Below, one piece after another: positions 11,069 through 19,737 of a DNA stretch of 42,098 nt. Both the position numbers and the translations under genes were made by a program. How positions within the stretch are numbered: position 1 is the first letter of the stretch; each line of letters begins with the position of its first letter. The DNA lies in assembly GCA_905181725.1 (NCBI GenBank), contig CAJIYX010000109.1, positions 1 through 42,098 of the forward strand, written 5' to 3'. The notes under the pieces are model-generated. The model saw only the letters and a list, made by a program, of their open reading frames with translations. It did no database searches and had not been told where the DNA came from. This DNA comes from Alphaproteobacteria bacterium UBA830 (lineage in GTDB: Bacteria > Pseudomonadota > Alphaproteobacteria > MPNO01 > UBA830).

Positions 11069-12327
11069 CGATTGAACAGGCGACGCTTGCGGGCGGTATG
11101 CGGTTCGTCACGGACCGGATGGACTCTGTCGAAACCGTGTCGCTAGGCATCTGGGTTAATGCGGGTGCACGGAACGAGACGGCGGAAATCAACGGTGTCT
11201 CGCACCTGCTGGAACACATGGCGTTCAAGGGAACGGCCCGGCGCTCCGCGCTCGATATCGCGGTCGAGATCGAGAATGTCGGCGGTCATCTGAATGCCTA
11301 TACATCGCGGGAATCCACGGTCTACTACGCGACGGTTTTGAAAGAGAATGCCGATCTGGCACTCGATATCGTCTCGGACATCCTGATGAACTCAACCTTC
11401 GCCGATGACGAGCTGGCCCGCGAACGCACCGTTGTTCTGCAGGAAATCGGCCAGGCCAACGACACGCCGGATGATATTATCTTCGATACGTTTCAGGAAA
11501 CCGCCTATCCGGATCAGCCGCTTGGCCGCGCGATTCTCGGTACAACCGATATCGTCAGCCGGATGCCGCGCGAAACCCTCAAGGGCTATATCGATGCGCA
11601 GTACGGCAGTGATCGGATGATCCTGTCCGCCGCGGGGAATCTGGACCACGATGCGCTGGCCGGTCTGGCGGAGAAAGCATTCGCCAGTGTCTCGCCGTCG
11701 CAGGCGGAGGCGCCGATACCCGGTGTTTATACCGGAGGCGACAATCGTGAAATCCGCGATCTTGAACAGGCACATCTGGTGATGGGCTTTGATGGCGTCG
11801 GATATGACGATGATGACTATTACCCGCTCGCGGTCCTGTCGACGGCGCTCGGTGGCGGCATGTCGTCCCGCCTGTTCCAGGAAGTCCGCGAGAAACGCGG
11901 GCTGGTCTATTCGATCTACACGTTCTCGTCGGCCTATAAGGATGGTGGATTGTTCGGGCTCTATGCCGGGACGGGCGCGGATGAGGTGGCTGAACTGGTC
12001 ACCGTGGTCTGCGACGAACTGCGCCGGGTTGCGTCGGATCCGATGGATGACGGTGAAATCGCCCGCTCGCGGGCCCAGATCAAGGCTGGTGTGCTGATGT
12101 CGCTTGAAAGCACATCGTCCCGCGCCGAACGTGTCGCCCGGCATTTGCAGGTCTATGACCGGATCATCCCGGTCGAGGAGATCGCGCGTCGCATCGATGC
12201 GGTGACGGCAGAAGATGTCCGTCGGGTTGCCGAACGACTGCTGACCTCGGCGCCGACACTGACGGCGCTCGGTCCGGTCGACGGATTGCAGGATTATGCC
12301 ACCGTGAAAGCGTTGCTGGCTTCGTAA
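11065..12327 (+). CDS. M16 family zinc peptidase (mitochondrial processing peptidase-like)
   Basis: 420 residues of the M16B class. The inverted zinc motif is H47-L-L-E50-H51 in SHLLEHMAFKGT, and the C-terminal half has the RxxY-type segment near LFQEVREKRGLVYSIYTFSS, which contributes to substrate binding. Relatives in alphaproteobacteria are the closest bacterial kin of the mitochondrial processing peptidase beta subunit; the bacterial substrates are largely unknown. No signal peptide is seen, so it is probably cytoplasmic. The ATG overlaps the thrC stop, and the thrC-M16 pair is frequent in this class. It converges on yqgE after a 26-base gap with no visible terminator. Confidence 0.93.
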   Translation: MTIEQATLAGGMRFVTDRMDSVETVSLGIWVNAGARNETAEINGVSHLLEHMAFKGTARRSALDIAVEIENVGGHLNAYTSRESTVYYATVLKENADLALDIVSDILMNSTFADDELARERTVVLQEIGQANDTPDDIIFDTFQETAYPDQPLGRAILGTTDIVSRMPRETLKGYIDAQYGSDRMILSAAGNLDHDALAGLAEKAFASVSPSQAEAPIPGVYTGGDNREIRDLEQAHLVMGFDGVGYDDDDYYPLAVLSTALGGGMSSRLFQEVREKRGLVYSIYTFSSAYKDGGLFGLYAGTGADEVAELVTVVCDELRRVASDPMDDGEIARSRAQIKAGVLMSLESTSSRAERVARHLQVYDRIIPVEEIARRIDAVTAEDVRRVAERLLTSAPTLTALGPVDGLQDYATVKALLAS

Positions 12328-12353
12328 GTCGCTGCGTTGAATTGGCGGCAGGC

Positions 12354-12959
12354 TTACGCGTGTCCCGCGTCGCCCGACAGCATTGATACATCGATACCCA
12401 TTTTTGCCAGCGCGCCCTGCCAGACGGATTTGGGGTCCGAGTTGAAGACCAGTTCGTCATCGGCGGGAACCGACAGCCAGCCATTGGCCTGAATCTCCGT
12501 ATCGAGCTGGCCCGGACCCCAACCGGCATAGCCGAGTGCCAGCAGGCTGTTGCGCGGGCCGTCGCCCTCGGCGATATCGCGCAGGATATCGGTTGTCGCT
12601 GTCATGGCGATGGCCTCGTCAATAACCATCGTGGTGTCCTGGACGTAATCGGCCGAATGCAGCACAAAGCCGCGTCCCGATTCCACCGGTCCGCCGAAAT
12701 GGACGCGTATGTCCTCTCCCGTGGGGGGTGCGGAAAGACCGAGCTGGTCCAGCAGGTCCGGGAAATCGATATTTTCCATCACCTTGTTGACCACAAGTCC
12801 CATCGCGCCGTCTTCGGAATGGGCGCACATGTAAATCACGGTCTTGGCGAATCTTTCGTCGAGCATCTGGGGCATCGCAACCAGAAGCTGGCCGGCAAGA
12901 TATCCATCGTCGTTTTTCGTGTCGTCCGTGTCGTCCGTGTTGTCCGTGTTGTCCGTCAT
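12354..12959 (-). CDS. YqgE/AlgH family protein (UPF0301)
   Basis: 201 residues from the ATG at 12959, which has AGGTG six bases ahead; the frame remains open to 13052 but lacks support there. Family signatures: LLVAMPQMLDERFAKTVIYMC near the N-terminus, GAMGLVVNK, HFGGPVESGRGFVLH and GYAGWGPGQLDTEI. The fold is known but the molecular function is not; in Pseudomonas AlgH was tied to regulation of alginate synthesis. An oddity is the N-terminal TDNTDNTDDTDDT, coded by four copies of a 9-base repeat directly after the start codon. The gene is divergent from the ScsB/DsbD-like gene. Confidence 0.92.
   Translation of the reverse strand: MTDNTDNTDDTDDTKNDDGYLAGQLLVAMPQMLDERFAKTVIYMCAHSEDGAMGLVVNKVMENIDFPDLLDQLGLSAPPTGEDIRVHFGGPVESGRGFVLHSADYVQDTTMVIDEAIAMTATTDILRDIAEGDGPRNSLLALGYAGWGPGQLDTEIQANGWLSVPADDELVFNSDPKSVWQGALAKMGIDVSMLSGDAGHA
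12921..12956. repeat. Four tandem 9-base repeats at the yqgE start
   Basis: Four in-frame copies: gtcgtccgt at 12921 and 12930, gttgtccgt at 12939 and 12948, touching the start codon at 12957-12959. They encode TDN-TDN-TDD-TDD on the minus strand. Because the unit is nine bases, gain or loss of copies would keep the frame and change only the length of an acidic tail. Confidence 0.9.
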
Positions 12960-13136
12960 GATGCACCTGTATCTTCGTTTTATCCTGTAACCGTCGGAAT
13001 GCCCCGTTTCCCGCCGTGGTGACGCCCTACACGCAAAGTTTACGAAGCGCATTCAAACTTTGAACGCCGTGTGCTGTTCAGGGTGTTACCTTGCCCTATG
13101 TTATAAGCGAAGTTGCCACAAAGGGTGAATGCCAAG

Positions 13137-15335
13137 ATGCTAAGGGTGAGTCGTAAACTGCGGATGGTTTTCCGGGCCGCGATCCTTGGAATTATCGCAC
13201 TTCCGTTGATGGCACTGCCGTCGCTGAGTGCGTCGTCGGACTGGTTCGAGCATGAACACGGCGCTGTTCGACTGATTTCGGCAAATGCCGGGGTAGGCAA
13301 CGAACAGACCATTGATCTGGGCCTCCAGTTCCGCATGAACCCGGGCTGGAAGGTTTATTGGCGTTCCCCCGGCGATGCGGGCTTTCCGCCGCAGATAAGC
13401 TGGGTTGGCTCGACCAATTTTGCCGGGGCGACGATATCCTGGCCGGCGCCGAAGCGGTTCTCGGTGCTTGGGCTGGAGACTCTCGGCTACAAGGATGAGG
13501 TTGTCTTTCCGATAAACGCTGAATTGTTCGAGCGCGGCAAGACCGTCGATCTGACCGCCCGTGTCCGCTTTCTGACCTGCGACGATATCTGCGTGCCGTA
13601 CGAGACGACTTTCAAGCTCACGCTGCCGGCGGGCCGCGATCTCAACACGCCGGCATCGGGCACGATTGCCGTCTGGCAGGCCAAGGTACCGACAGACGTC
13701 ACCAAGCCGGCACCGTCTGCGTCGCTTGCTATCGAACGTGCGGAAATCGCGGGCAGCGGTGCCGACCAGGCACTGATCGTGCGGATCACCGCCAAGGATG
13801 CGCTGAAAAATCCGGATCTGTTCGTTGAGGGACCGGTTGAATACGGCTTCAAAAAGCCGGTCGTCCAGATCGCCTCGGTCGGCAATGAGGCGCTCATGCG
13901 GATCGGAATACAGGTGCCGAAAATACCCGATGCGAAGCTTGTCGGCGAAACCGTGACGCTGACACTGGTCGACGGCGACCGCGCTATTGAGCGTAAGGTG
14001 ACGCTTGAACGCGCAGCGGGTGCGGCAGCGGCGTTTCCGGGTTCTATTTCCGGTGCCGCGTCCGGTGGTTCGGGCGATGGCAGCATGGGGTACGGTTTCC
14101 TCGCTATCATTGGTTTTGCCCTTCTGGGCGGGCTAATCCTTAACCTGATGCCCTGCGTGCTGCCGGTCCTGTCGATCAAGCTGCTGACAGTGGTGAGCCA
14201 TGGCGGTGAAGCGCCGGGGCGCATCCGGGCGGGCTTCCTGGCGTCCTCGGCAGGTATCATTACGTGTTTCCTGCTATTGGGCACTGTGGTGGTCGGGCTG
14301 CAAAGTGCGGGTCTCGCCGCGGGCTGGGGAATCCAGTTCCAGCAACCGGCGTTTCTCGCCTTCATGATTGCGGTCATCACGCTGTTTGCCTGCAATATGT
14401 GGGGTCTGTTCGAAATCCGCCTGCCGGGTGCGGTGGCGGATGCTGCCGTGAATTCGGGCCGGAGTGGCGGGCTCGGCGGTCATTTTCTGACGGGTGCCTT
14501 TGCGACGCTGCTCGCGACACCGTGTACGGCGCCGTTCCTCGGCACCGCGGTCGGGTTCGCCCTGTCGCGCGGTCCGCTGGAGATTTATTCGGTCTTCCTC
14601 GCCCTCGGGATCGGCCTCGCCGCACCGTGGATTGTTGTGGCTGCGTTCCCTGCACTCGCGAGCCGTCTGCCCAAGCCCGGCCACTGGATGATCACCCTCA
14701 AACGTATCCTGTCGATTGCGCTGATCGGCACAGCCTTGTGGCTGCTGAGCGTGTTGTGGTTCCAGATTGGCAGTGCGGCGACTGGGATTATCGCATCTCT
14801 GATGGTGGCGATCGCGTTTTCGATATGGCAGTACCGCCATCACGGCGAAAAAGCGCGGTTCGCGACCTGGGTTGTCGTCGGGCTGCTGACCGCGATTTCG
14901 ATGCTTGGCGCCAGCAGCTTCAACGGCGAAGGGCCGGTACGCACCATTGCCGCCGGTGACGCCGAACAGACATGGCGTAAATTCGATCTCGCCGCGGTGC
15001 AGGCCGAGGTCGCGAAGGGCAACACGGTATTTGTCGATGTCACCGCCGACTGGTGTCTGACCTGTCAGGTCAACAAGGCGCTTGTTCTCAATCGCGGGCG
15101 GGTGGCCGAAATCCTCGGCGACGGCAGCATCATTGCGATGAAGGCGGACTGGACCAAGCCGGATCCCGTCATAGCCGACTATCTCAAAAGCTTCGGGCGC
15201 TATGGCATCCCGTTCAACGTCGTCTATGGACCTGCCGTACCGCAGGGCGTGGCGTTACCCGAGATCCTGACCGAGTCCGGCGTCCTTGCGGCGTTCGAGA
15301 AGGCGGGCGGCGAGGCATTCCTCGCGGGCCGATAA
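13137..15335 (+). CDS. ScsB/DsbD-like thiol:disulfide interchange protein
   Basis: A membrane transporter that carries reducing power from cytoplasmic thioredoxin to periplasmic thiol proteins. 732 residues: signal peptide; an extended N-terminal periplasmic domain with C148-x3-C152 (CDDIC); a DsbD-type membrane core with the paired cysteines C340 (NLMPCVLPV) and C463 (ATPCTAPFLG) over eight or so helices; and a C-terminal thioredoxin domain with C640-LT-C643. The large N-terminal domain resembles ScsB, known from the suppressor of copper sensitivity system, more than classical DsbD. The start at 13137 has AGGGTG nine bases upstream; a TTG at 13113 is possible but less likely. The peroxiredoxin gene follows by 146 bases. 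Confidence 0.92.
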   Translation: MLRVSRKLRMVFRAAILGIIALPLMALPSLSASSDWFEHEHGAVRLISANAGVGNEQTIDLGLQFRMNPGWKVYWRSPGDAGFPPQISWVGSTNFAGATISWPAPKRFSVLGLETLGYKDEVVFPINAELFERGKTVDLTARVRFLTCDDICVPYETTFKLTLPAGRDLNTPASGTIAVWQAKVPTDVTKPAPSASLAIERAEIAGSGADQALIVRITAKDALKNPDLFVEGPVEYGFKKPVVQIASVGNEALMRIGIQVPKIPDAKLVGETVTLTLVDGDRAIERKVTLERAAGAAAAFPGSISGAASGGSGDGSMGYGFLAIIGFALLGGLILNLMPCVLPVLSIKLLTVVSHGGEAPGRIRAGFLASSAGIITCFLLLGTVVVGLQSAGLAAGWGIQFQQPAFLAFMIAVITLFACNMWGLFEIRLPGAVADAAVNSGRSGGLGGHFLTGAFATLLATPCTAPFLGTAVGFALSRGPLEIYSVFLALGIGLAAPWIVVAAFPALASRLPKPGHWMITLKRILSIALIGTALWLLSVLWFQIGSAATGIIASLMVAIAFSIWQYRHHGEKARFATWVVVGLLTAISMLGASSFNGEGPVRTIAAGDAEQTWRKFDLAAVQAEVAKGNTVFVDVTADWCLTCQVNKALVLNRGRVAEILGDGSIIAMKADWTKPDPVIADYLKSFGRYGIPFNVVYGPAVPQGVALPEILTESGVLAAFEKAGGEAFLAGR

Positions 15336-15377
15336 AAGCGCTCGATAGTCCGGTTTTTAGCCTTCGACAGGTGACAA

Positions 15378-15461
15378 ACCCGCGCGGGTGTTCTATTTCA
15401 CTTTTCTGGTTTCCGGTCGCTTTGCGGCCTTAATTCAATACATCGGGCCGGCAGCCGGCCC
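15378..15461. repeat. Two perfect palindromes before the peroxiredoxin gene
   Basis: ACCCGCGCGGGT (15378-15389) and GGGCCGGCAGCCGGCCC (15445-15461) both lie in the 146-base gap. The first could be an operator or the core of a weak terminator, as it is followed by a T-rich run. The second would form a 7-bp hairpin in the mRNA about 20 bases before the start codon, just upstream of the ribosome site. Function is not readable from the sequence. Confidence 0.45.
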
Positions 15462-15481
15462 CGTGAAAAAGGAAAAATGAT

Positions 15482-15964
15482 ATGGCTATTGGTGTGGGTG
15501 ATAAGATTCCGTCGGGCGCGCTTGCTAAAATGGGTGCTGAAGGTCCAGGCTCGGTTACGACCGAAGAGCTGTTTGGTGGTAAAAAAGTGGTTCTGTTCGC
15601 CGTCCCGGGCGCATTTACCCCGACCTGCTCGGCCAAGCATCTCCCCGGTTTTGTCGAAAAGGCCGCCGAGATCAAAGCGAGGGGTGTCGACATCATTGCC
15701 TGCCTGTCAGTCAATGACGTCTTTGTCATGGACGCCTGGGGCAAAAATCAGAATGCCGGTGACAAGGTTGAGATGCTGGCAGATGGTAGCGCCGCGCTGA
15801 CCAAGGAGCTTGGCACCGTGCTCGATCTGACAGATCGCGGTCTCGGCGTGCGCTCCCGCCGCTATTCGATGAGTGTCGATGACGGTACCGTCACCGCGAT
15901 CAACCTTGAAGAAGGCGGCGGGTTCGAAGTCAGCGATGCGGACACGATCCTCTGCCAGCTTTAA
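15482..15964 (+). CDS. Peroxiredoxin, Prx5 type
   Basis: A thiol peroxidase that reduces hydrogen peroxide and organic peroxides. 160 residues with the Prx5 active site PGAFTPTCS; the peroxidatic cysteine is C49. Other cysteines are C74 in IIACLSV and C158 in TILCQL, so it may work as a one-cysteine enzyme or use C158 or a glutathione/glutaredoxin partner for resolution. No signal peptide, so cytoplasmic. AAGGA precedes the ATG. A strong hairpin terminator follows. Its position just after a thiol-reductant transporter is suggestive of a redox theme, but the two proteins act in different compartments. Confidence 0.96.
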   Translation: MAIGVGDKIPSGALAKMGAEGPGSVTTEELFGGKKVVLFAVPGAFTPTCSAKHLPGFVEKAAEIKARGVDIIACLSVNDVFVMDAWGKNQNAGDKVEMLADGSAALTKELGTVLDLTDRGLGVRSRRYSMSVDDGTVTAINLEEGGGFEVSDADTILCQL

Positions 15965-15984
15965 GCGGCAAGGGTTACGGAATT

Positions 15985-16018
15985 CGCCCCGGCCGTCATG
16001 GCCGGGGCGCTTTCGTTT
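15985..16018 (+). terminator. Intrinsic terminator after the peroxiredoxin gene
   Basis: A perfect 10-bp stem, CGCCCCGGCC (15985-15994) with GGCCGGGGCG (16000-16009), a 5-base loop (gtcat) and the tail ctttcgttt. It separates the peroxiredoxin gene from the molybdoenzyme gene, so the latter must have its own promoter in the short gap 16019-16046 or depend on read-through. Confidence 0.75.
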
Positions 16019-16057
16019 GCGGCACAACTACGTTCGGCAGGATTACGGGGGCATAAA

Positions 16058-18385
16058 ATGGCAAAATTCGGAATAGGGCAGGGAGTGACGCGCGAGGAAG
16101 ACCCGCGCCTGCTCAAAGGCCGCGGCCTGTTCGTCAATGACGTCAACCTGCCAGACCAGACATACGCGATCGTGTTGCGGTCACCGCATGCCCATGCCGA
16201 AATCGGCGCGATAGATACATCGGTTGCAGCTGCTCTGCCAGGTGTTCTCGCAATCTATACCGGCGAAGATGTCGCTGCCGACAATCTCGGTGTGCCCGGC
16301 ATGCCCGCCAAATGGCTGCGCCCCGATGGCGATCCGATGAAATACCGCCCGCAGCCGGCGCTGGCGCTGGGTCGTGTCCGCTATGTCGGCGATGCCGTGG
16401 CGTTAATTGTCGCAGATACGCTAGCTCAGGCGCAGGATGCCGCCGAGGCCGTCCTGATCGACTATCAGCCTCTGCCGTCGATAACCGATACCGCCCGCAC
16501 GGTCGATGCGGATGCCCCACTGGTGTGGGATGACAGCCCGGATAATGTGTCCGGCCTGTATCAGGCAGGCGACGATGCCGCGACCGCGGCGGCGTTTGCC
16601 CGGGCGGACCGCATCGTCAGCCGCCGGTTTGTGATCTCCCGCGTCTTTGCCCACTACATGGAAGCGCGTGGTGCCATCGGCGCTTACGACGAACGCGAAG
16701 ACCGTTATCTGCTTCATGCCGACGTGCAGTATCCCCACCGGGTACGGCAATTGTTGGCCGAAAAAGTTTTTCGGGTGCCGGAACAGAATATCCGTGTCAT
16801 CGCGCGCGATATCGGCGGCGGGTTCGGGACCAAGGGTTGGCAATATGCCGAGCATCGCCTGGTGCTGTGGGCCGCGCGCAAAGTCGGCCGGCCGGTGAAG
16901 TGGGCGTGCGAGCGGTCCGAGGCCGTGCAGGCGGACGAACACGGGCGTGACAACGTCACAGATGCCGAGCTCGCCTTCGATGCCGACGGCAAGGTGATTG
17001 GCCTGCGGGTAAAAACAATCGCTAATATAGGTGCCTATCTGTCGGCCATCCGTAATCTGCTGGCGGCCTTTAGCAATGTCGGCACACTGATCGGCGTCTA
17101 TGATATCCCGGCGGCTCATGTGGCGGTACGGACGGTTCATTCGAACACCAACCCGACCGCCCCCTATCGAGGCGCCGGGCGGCCCGAGGCGACATATGTG
17201 ATCGAGCGAATGTTCGATGAAGCGGCACGTGAACTCGGTATCGATCCGACAGAGCTGCGCGCCCGCAGCATGATCGCGCCCGACGCCATGCCGGTAAAGA
17301 ACGCGCTGGGTCTGACGTATGATTGCGGTGAGTTCGCGCGGAACCAGTCGGCTGTGCTCGAGATGGCGGATTACAAGGGGTTTGCCGCCCGGCGGCAAGA
17401 CGCCTGCGCCCGCGGCAAGCTGCGTGGTATCGGTACCGCGAACCCGATTGAACGGTCGGCCTCGCCCTCGCCGGACTTCGCCGAGATCCGTTTCAGCACG
17501 GATGGCACGGCGACGATCCTGATGGGCACCAAAAGCCAGGGCCAGGGCCATGAGACGGTCTACAAGCAGATCGTCAACGAACGGCTGGGTCTCGATCCCG
17601 CGCGGATGCGGGTGATCGACGGCGATACGGACCGGGTGGCTTTCGGTATTGGCACCATGGGCTCGCGCTCGACCGTCATCGGTGGCTCGGCGTTGTATTT
17701 TGCCGCCGAGAAGATCATCGACAAGGCCAAAACCATCGCTGCCCACATGCTCGAAGCCAGCGTGGTCGATATGGAATTTTCGGAAGGCGCCTTCTCGGTT
17801 GCCGGCACCGACCGTAGCGTGACGCTGACCGAGGTCGCCAAGGCATCCTTTTCGCCCGCGCGGCTTCCGAAAGGCATCGAGCCCGGTTTGTTCGAGACCG
17901 CGACCTTCGCCCCCGAAGACGATACCTATCCCAATGGCAGCCATGTCTGCGAGGTCGAGATCGATTCGGATACCGGCATGACCGAGGTCGTCGGCTACTG
18001 GGTGGTCGACGATGTCGGCACCATGATCAACCCGGTTATCGTCAAGGGCCAGATCCACGGCGGTGTGGCACAGGGTGTCGGTCAGGCGCTGGCTGAACAG
18101 GTCGCTTACGATCTCGATAGCGGCCAGCTGCTCAGCGGCTCGTTCATGGATTACGCGATGCCACGTGCCGCCGATTTTCCCGATATCTCCATTGAAGCCC
18201 ATGAGGTGCCGACCCAGCGCAATCCGCTGGGTGTAAAAGGCGCGGGCGAAGCGGGCACCGTCGGCGCGCTACCGGCGACAATGAACGCGGTGATGAATGC
18301 CCTGGCCGAGGTCGGCGTAACCGGGCTCGATATGCCGGCGACGCCGAACCGCGTGTGGCAGGCAATCCGAGATGCTGCCAGATAG
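16058..18385 (+). CDS. Lone molybdopterin-binding subunit, xanthine/CO dehydrogenase family
   Basis: 775 residues of the large-subunit type in molybdenum hydroxylases (xanthine dehydrogenase, aldehyde oxidase, CoxL). It starts with the usual GQGVTREEDPRLLKGRG. Cofactor-binding segments are visible: GGGFGTKG, the active-site loop P369-YRGAGR, GQGHETVYKQ, and the base glutamate E731 in VKGAGEAGT. The YRGAGR loop is that of form II or BMS-type enzymes, not the AYxCSFR loop of true CO dehydrogenase, so CO oxidation is unlikely; the substrate cannot be told. GGGGG lies 6 bases before the ATG. The iron-sulfur and FAD subunits that normally sit beside it are absent on both sides. Confidence 0.92.
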   Translation: MAKFGIGQGVTREEDPRLLKGRGLFVNDVNLPDQTYAIVLRSPHAHAEIGAIDTSVAAALPGVLAIYTGEDVAADNLGVPGMPAKWLRPDGDPMKYRPQPALALGRVRYVGDAVALIVADTLAQAQDAAEAVLIDYQPLPSITDTARTVDADAPLVWDDSPDNVSGLYQAGDDAATAAAFARADRIVSRRFVISRVFAHYMEARGAIGAYDEREDRYLLHADVQYPHRVRQLLAEKVFRVPEQNIRVIARDIGGGFGTKGWQYAEHRLVLWAARKVGRPVKWACERSEAVQADEHGRDNVTDAELAFDADGKVIGLRVKTIANIGAYLSAIRNLLAAFSNVGTLIGVYDIPAAHVAVRTVHSNTNPTAPYRGAGRPEATYVIERMFDEAARELGIDPTELRARSMIAPDAMPVKNALGLTYDCGEFARNQSAVLEMADYKGFAARRQDACARGKLRGIGTANPIERSASPSPDFAEIRFSTDGTATILMGTKSQGQGHETVYKQIVNERLGLDPARMRVIDGDTDRVAFGIGTMGSRSTVIGGSALYFAAEKIIDKAKTIAAHMLEASVVDMEFSEGAFSVAGTDRSVTLTEVAKASFSPARLPKGIEPGLFETATFAPEDDTYPNGSHVCEVEIDSDTGMTEVVGYWVVDDVGTMINPVIVKGQIHGGVAQGVGQALAEQVAYDLDSGQLLSGSFMDYAMPRAADFPDISIEAHEVPTQRNPLGVKGAGEAGTVGALPATMNAVMNALAEVGVTGLDMPATPNRVWQAIRDAAR

Positions 18386-18403
18386 GCCTGTACGGCGCGG
18401 CGG

Positions 18404-19437
18404 TTACGCTATGCGGCGACGACGCCGAGAGGCGGCCATACCCGCAATACCAATCAGCAGGACCGACACGACACCCGGCGCAGGGACGCTGTACCCTGAG
18501 CGCCCACCTGGAGAGTTACTGCGTTAATAACATTTGCCGTGGTAATCGCGGAGCCGGCTCCGGTCACAACGACACTGGCAGTGCTGCCCGCACCTCCTGC
18601 AAGATTGAGGGAAACCGCTGAGACCTGCCCACCATTTGAAACATTGAGCTTTCCGTATCCGCCCAGTTGTCCGACGCCGACACTATCGCCGCCATTGAGT
18701 GTCAAACCGGGTCCGCGAACGTTGACCGTCCCGGTGCCGGCAACCCCGGAGAAATTATTCGACCCGATATTTATAAAAGGGAGGCCGCCGTTAGGCACCG
18801 TGACCACGTTTACGGTTCCACCATTTTCGACATCAAGCTGTCTGTGCTCGCCGCGACCAATGAGCAGGCTGGTCTCGAAATTTGCCGTGATGCCCGCGCC
18901 GGTCACCAGAGCGGACTGGGTGCCCGTTGTGACCCCAGTGGTGGAATTATCGCCGATGGTATGATTTGAGGCTGCCGTCGCGTTTAAAACACCACCGTCG
19001 CGAATTTCCAGACGCCCGCCCGAGTTGTTTCCACATAGGTGAAAAATGTTGTTGTTCAGCGTCGACGTCGTTCCCGCCTGACTACCCTGGATGAGAAGCG
19101 TGCCATCGCCGTTGTTATTGTTGCCCACAAGCGTCACGCTTGAGGCGTTGGTCTCGCCCCCCGAGCTGACCGAGAGTGTACTACCGTTTCGGATCGACAG
19201 GAGGTTCGACACGTTAAGAATTGACTGTGAATTAACGTCAACGCTGCCCTGGTTCACCACGCCGACGGTCAGGTTGGCGAGCGTCGTTGTATTTCCGGGC
19301 CCGACGTTCGGGCTCACATCCCCGATCGTGATGATGGTGGCGTGCGCCATGGGCGCGGATACGAACAGCAGGGCGGACACGGCGGCGGTTAGCGAGAGCC
19401 GCCTGCCGAGTGACTGGCTGATGGAGATATTTTTCAC
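18404..19437 (-). pseudogene. Frameshifted exported beta-repeat protein with PEP-CTERM-like signal
   Basis: The main frame runs to a TGA at 18454-18456. It has a long signal peptide (GRRLSLTAAVSALLFVSAP...AHA) and a body of repeated GG-x-L-x-V-x-x-G-G units such as KLNVSNGGQVSAVSLNLAGG, typical of beta-helical surface proteins. Just before the stop another frame reads VPAPGVVSVLLIGIAGMAAS followed by five arginines and a TAA at 18404-18406: a sorting signal with short motif, hydrophobic helix and arginine cluster, as in PEP-CTERM cargo of exosortases. Loss of one base around 18488-18520 would explain the split. I prefer the GTG at 19437, preceded by AGGGAAG, over the ATG at 19458. It is expressed from a sigma-54 promoter. 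Confidence 0.75.
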
Positions 19438-19515
19438 GATTTTCTTCCCTGAGGTCATATTTTCTTATACCCGCAATTTATGCGGGAAATTGTCGAAACG
19501 GTTCACCTGAATTAA

Positions 19516-19531
19516 TGCAAGTATCGTGCCA
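19516..19531 (-). promoter_or_regulatory. Sigma-54 promoter of the minus-strand exported protein
   Basis: On the minus strand the sequence reads TTGGCACGATACTTGCAT, a full match to the -24/-12 consensus (TGGCACG-N4-TTGCA). The GG and GC pairs are separated by exactly 10 bases. Transcription would begin near 19505, leaving a leader of about 70 bases before the GTG at 19437. Confidence 0.85.
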
Positions 19532-19621
19532 ATGGCGGATCCCTGCGGGAATCTCTGTTGCGATATGTTTCGTCGTAAAATCTCCCGACAGTGCCTTCGG
19601 TTGGGCCTGAGGGATTCGGCC

Positions 19622-19647
19622 CCAACACGTCATGGCCGTAGTGTTGG
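19622..19647. repeat. Inverted repeat midway between the sigma-54 promoters
   Basis: CCAACAC and GTGTTGG, separated by 12 bases, lie about 90 bases upstream of each -24 element. Position and symmetry fit an enhancer site for a bacterial enhancer-binding protein serving both promoters. This is inference from placement only. Confidence 0.4.
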
Positions 19648-19721
19648 TACATTTTACAAGTTGAACAACCCTTTGGTGGTAGATTTTCCGTAAAACACTA
19701 ATTTTATGACATTTTAATATC

Positions 19722-19737
19722 TGGCACGGTAATTGCA
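19722..19737 (+). promoter_or_regulatory. Sigma-54 promoter of the plus-strand exported protein
   Basis: CTGGCACGGTAATTGCAT matches the -24/-12 consensus in full, with GG (19723-19724) and GC (19735-19736) 10 bases apart. Transcription would begin near 19748, about 60 bases before the ATG at 19811. Confidence 0.87.

Noticed and set aside
12921..12956. CRISPR-like or satellite array
   Set aside because: The 9-base units have no spacers and are in-frame coding repeats of yqgE. No CRISPR array is seen anywhere in the window.
16421..18202. Long open frame (593 codons) on the strand opposite the molybdoenzyme gene
   Set aside because: It is an antisense shadow of GC-rich codons; it has no recognisable domain, while the plus-strand protein is a full family member.
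16058..18385. Aerobic carbon monoxide dehydrogenase (CoxL)
   Set aside because: The active-site loop is YRGAGR, not the cysteine-containing AYxCSFR loop, and coxS/coxM are missing.
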